Shown: positions 6,663 through 8,260 of the stretch, one piece after another | How the letters are laid out: every line of letters begins with the position of its first letter | Numbering within the stretch: the first letter of the stretch is position 1 | DNA from: an uncultured Bilophila sp. | GTDB taxonomy: Bacteria > Desulfobacterota > Desulfovibrionia > Desulfovibrionales > Desulfovibrionaceae | Assembly (NCBI GenBank): GCA_959604115.1 | Contig: CAUHBW010000158.1 | Span: 1 to 8,260 of the forward strand | Length of the DNA: 8,260 nucleotides | Reading direction: 5' to 3' | Program-made: the position numbers and the translations under genes | Notes under the pieces: generated by a model | Seen by the model: the letters and a program-made list of their open reading frames with translations, nothing else | What the model was told of the DNA's origin: nothing | Databases searched by the model: none

Positions 6663-7331
6663 TTACTCGGCCTCGGGCCAGATGCCACAGGGCCGCGCGG
6701 GGGCGTACCCGGCCCGGAAGGCGGCTTCGAGATCCGCAAAGCGGACCTGATTGCGTTTCGCCACGCGCGCGTCGCGGAGACAGTCGAGCGAGAAAAAACG
6801 GTTGCTGTTCCGGTTGCCGACGTAGGCGGCACGCGCTTCCGGCAGGCTCAGGACGTGTCTCCAGCATCCCGCGCGCTTGTCCAACGCCTCTTTTTGCGCC
6901 GCCGTCAATCGTTTGACGAGCTGATCGGGCAGGTCTTTGTGGGCGTAGAAGGAGCCCATGCCTTCCCGGAGCACCAGTTCGTTGAGGGATTCCCCGGAAG
7001 GCAGCACGAGTTCGGCGATAAGCCGCTCATACCGGTCTTTTGAGGAGCCGGAAAGCGGCAGTACCCGGACCTGTTGCCCCCGCGTCCGTTCGGCGGTGAA
7101 TCGTTGCGCTTCCCGGGCGTAATATTGGGGAGGCGTGTCCTTGGAACCTTTTTCCGGCGTGTCGATTCCGGCGAGACGCACGCGCTGCCCGGTGTCGAGC
7201 ACGACCGTATCGCCGTCGATGCACAGCCGCACGGTGGCGGAAAACGCGGGAGCCGCCGGCGCGGCGGCCGCGTACAGGATGAAAAAGGCCGCCACAAGGA
7301 CGTATATTACCCATGTTCTTTTATATTTCAT
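6663..7331 (-). CDS. Staphylococcal-nuclease-like (thermonuclease) protein, exported or membrane-anchored, with C-terminal Cys motif
   Basis: A 222-residue protein. The N-terminus (MKYKRTW, then a hydrophobic run 8-26 ending in AAAAPAAPAF) is a signal peptide or membrane anchor, so it acts outside the cytoplasm. The SNase fold spans about 30-160. The calcium and catalytic residues align with S. aureus nuclease: D41 in IDGDTVVL, R52 and D57/E60 in RVRLAGIDTPE, and the second active-site arginine R103 in DRYERLIAEL. These suggest a Ca-dependent, sugar-nonspecific DNA/RNA nuclease. The tail (170-215: YVGNRNSNRFF..C184...GYAPARPC215) matches the small VGNxxSxxFHxxxC...GYxPCxxC module often fused to SNases. 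Here F replaces the usual H and only two cysteines remain, so metal binding may be impaired. No clear Shine-Dalgarno sequence precedes the ATG, though TAGAAT boxes are at 7335-7340 and 7349-7354. The methyltransferase gene follows. Confidence 0.9.
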   Translation of the reverse strand: MKYKRTWVIYVLVAAFFILYAAAAPAAPAFSATVRLCIDGDTVVLDTGQRVRLAGIDTPEKGSKDTPPQYYAREAQRFTAERTRGQQVRVLPLSGSSKDRYERLIAELVLPSGESLNELVLREGMGSFYAHKDLPDQLVKRLTAAQKEALDKRAGCWRHVLSLPEARAAYVGNRNSNRFFSLDCLRDARVAKRNQVRFADLEAAFRAGYAPARPCGIWPEAE

Positions 7332-7400
7332 TGTATTCTATAATCTTTATTCTAAAAGGTTATTTCCTAATCTTCGAAAAGCTACCTTATTGCTAACCCC

Positions 7401-7427
7401 AGAGTTCTTTTTACAGGAAAGAACTCT
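7401..7427. repeat. Perfect 10-bp inverted repeat (AGAGTTCTTT)
   Basis: Arms AGAGTTCTTT (7401-7410) and AAAGAACTCT (7418-7427) are exact reverse complements with a 7-base spacer. No T-run follows on either strand, so it is not a normal terminator. It lies about 70 bases upstream of the nuclease start and about 240 bases upstream of the primase start. A regulator operator, a recombination-related site or an RNA hairpin are all possible. Confidence 0.55.
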
Positions 7428-7620
7428 CTCCCCGTATCCCCTCTCACAAATTAGGCACGCCCACAAGAGTCCTTTGGGCGAAGTCTACAGCCATACCCTT
7501 CGCGGGTCCTTCCGGGCTGGCGAAGAAAACAACGGCGGTTCGACCCCATACTTTGGTCGCGATCTAAGGAATGCCGAACCCGGAAAAACGGAATGTCTTT
7601 TCGGGATGTTGGACGCTGCC

Positions 7621-7667
7621 TAAAAAGTTTGCATTTAAAGATAAATAAAATCAATAGGATATTATAT
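7621..7667 (+). promoter_or_regulatory. A/T-rich promoter-like segment for the primase gene
   Basis: Only 7 of the first 49 bases from 7621 are G or C, in sharp contrast with the flanking genes. It contains TTGCAT (7629-7634), a near-consensus -10 TAAAAT (7646-7651) and a weak AGGA ribosome site (7656-7659) 8 bases before the ATG. The -35 to -10 spacing (11 bases) is not canonical for this pair, so exact boxes are uncertain. Confidence 0.35.
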
Positions 7668-8260
7668 ATGAGCAGAAAGAAATACAAGGAGCAGGTCGAG
7701 CGGCGGGTCGGGGAGGAGCAGAAGGCGATGGAAGCCAAGGCTCCGGCCAGGAAGCAGGACCCTTCGTCCGAACTCACCACCGAGGTCATCCGTACCTACT
7801 TCGACGAGGACGGCGTGGGCGACGGTAAGCTGTTCAACCGTCTGCACCGGGACAAGATCGTGGGCGTGATCGATTCGGATGACTTCCTTTTCTGGAATGG
7901 GGCGCATTGGGAGAAGGCGAAGGAGAAGCAGGAGTTCCGGGCGATAGAGGATGTAGTCCGCCTCTATGAACGCCTTGCCGTCGAGAAGGAGAAGGAGTTC
8001 GACTCCGTGGATAAACGGGACGATCCCGATTTGAAGAAGGAGCTCCAGAAGCAGCTCGGCGCAATTCGGCGGCGGATCAAGACGCTGCGTGATGCCCCCG
8101 GTCAGGACAACCTGAAAAAGATGACGGCCCGTGTCGATCCTCCTCTGCTGGTCTATCCCGAGCAGTTGGACGACAAGCCCCGTTTGATGCCCTGCCCGAA
8201 CGGCGTGATCAACCTGGAGACGGGTGAGCTGGCGCAGGGCAGACCACGGGACTACCTCCT
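7668..8260 (+). CDS. Phage/plasmid primase-helicase of the D5/P4 family, N-terminal part, cut by window edge
   Basis: From the ATG at 7668 the frame is open to the window end (197 complete codons). A charged, Lys/Glu-rich start (1-30) is followed by a D5_N-like segment. In it, GDGKLFNRLHRDKIVGVIDSD (51-71) and FLFWNGAHWEK (73-83) match the 'lF.rlh.d.i..v.d....W.wdG..We' pattern. A long charged helix region (about 85-145) follows, and then the family hallmark CPNGVINLETGEL (176-188) with RPRDYL just after. Proteins of this family carry a C-terminal superfamily 3 helicase and start replication of phages, satellites and plasmids; that part lies beyond the window. There is no TOPRIM-type primase domain ahead of D5_N, unlike P4 alpha. 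Upstream is a strongly A/T-rich promoter-like segment. This marks the probable edge of an integrated element or prophage. The family call is strong from the NGVINLETGEL block; the element type is inferred. Confidence 0.85.
   Translation, partial: MSRKKYKEQVERRVGEEQKAMEAKAPARKQDPSSELTTEVIRTYFDEDGVGDGKLFNRLHRDKIVGVIDSDDFLFWNGAHWEKAKEKQEFRAIEDVVRLYERLAVEKEKEFDSVDKRDDPDLKKELQKQLGAIRRRIKTLRDAPGQDNLKKMTARVDPPLLVYPEQLDDKPRLMPCPNGVINLETGELAQGRPRDYL

Larger units (their letters stand above)
7332..7667. other. Gene-poor, hairpin-rich leader region between the nuclease and a mobile-element primase
   Basis: About 336 bases separate two divergent genes. The ends are A/T-rich (7332-7400 and 7621-7667) and the middle (7430-7620) is G/C-rich. 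It contains the inverted repeat at 7401-7427 and overlapping alternative stems GCGAAG/CTTCGC/GCGAAG (7478-7483, 7498-7503, 7520-7525). Also present are GGTTCG/CGAACC (7537-7542, 7575-7580) and CCC-GAAAA/TTTTC-GGG (7579-7605). A plus-strand frame is open to the stop at 7621-7623 and reads protein-like in part (HTLRGSFRAGEENNGG), but its only plausible starts here are TTG codons without a ribosome site. It could be a decayed gene, a structured RNA or element control DNA. No tRNA or known riboswitch was recognised. Confidence 0.45.

Noticed and set aside
6595..6867. N-terminal extension of the methyltransferase by 91 codons
   Set aside because: It is Arg/Pro-rich low-complexity sequence overlapping the nuclease gene, and the internal ATG at 6592-6594 has a strong GGAGG ribosome site.
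7530..7555. GGTTCGACCCC resembling a tRNA or tmRNA T-arm (possible attachment site)
   Set aside because: The flanking bases do not form the 5-bp T-stem, and no acceptor, D or anticodon arm could be placed around it on either strand.
7451..7789. A 112-codon minus-strand open frame spanning the leader and the start of the primase gene
   Set aside because: It overlaps the primase coding region antisense, changes character halfway through, and has no ribosome site or known domain.
1..8260. CRISPR array or tandem repeats
   Set aside because: No regularly spaced direct repeats were seen; only isolated inverted repeats occur in the intergenic regions.

Overview
The window suggests a GC-rich, Gram-negative bacterium, most likely a sulfate reducer of the Desulfovibrionaceae (Desulfovibrio/Bilophila type). 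The basis is the fused DHH–CBS–tRNA nucleotidyltransferase, which I associate with Deltaproteobacteria, lying next to a Xer recombinase, FolK, a HIT protein and a LapA-domain protein. The assignment is inferred from gene families and general base composition; no rRNA or other marker gene is present.

Left part (1-4760), all on the minus strand. Reading in the direction of transcription, a tyrosine recombinase (xerD-like) overlaps by 4 bases an unusually large three-module enzyme with a DHH/DHHA1 phosphoesterase, two CBS domains and a class II tRNA nucleotidyltransferase. Two perfect inverted repeats follow, one GC-rich and one A/T-rich. Beyond them lie a HIT-family nucleotide hydrolase/transferase and, 10 bases further, a small LapA-domain inner-membrane protein that runs off the left edge. 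The core of this block is RNA and nucleotide housekeeping plus chromosome-dimer resolution.

Centre (4761-5651), plus strand. folK (folate biosynthesis) diverges from xerD. It is followed 21 bases later by a small membrane-anchored TRASH/YHS-like metal-binding protein and then by a clear intrinsic terminator. The folK/xerD divergent region is short, and the best xerD promoter candidate implies an almost leaderless transcript.

Right-centre (5652-7331), minus strand. A probable operon of an exported or membrane-anchored staphylococcal-nuclease-like enzyme and a SAM-dependent methyltransferase. A 151-base gap without a gene lies downstream of the methyltransferase.

Right edge (7332-8260). A roughly 336-base region with no convincing gene contains several inverted repeats and a strongly A/T-rich segment. 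It leads into the N-terminal 197 codons of a D5/P4-family phage or plasmid primase-helicase, cut by the window edge. This is probably the start of an integrated mobile element or prophage. No integrase, tRNA attachment site or CRISPR array is visible beside it.

Most of the window is well-known housekeeping. The points most worth a second look are the fused DHH–CBS–nucleotidyltransferase, the paired hairpins at 841-901, the non-coding, hairpin-rich 7332-7667 region and the element that begins at 7668.
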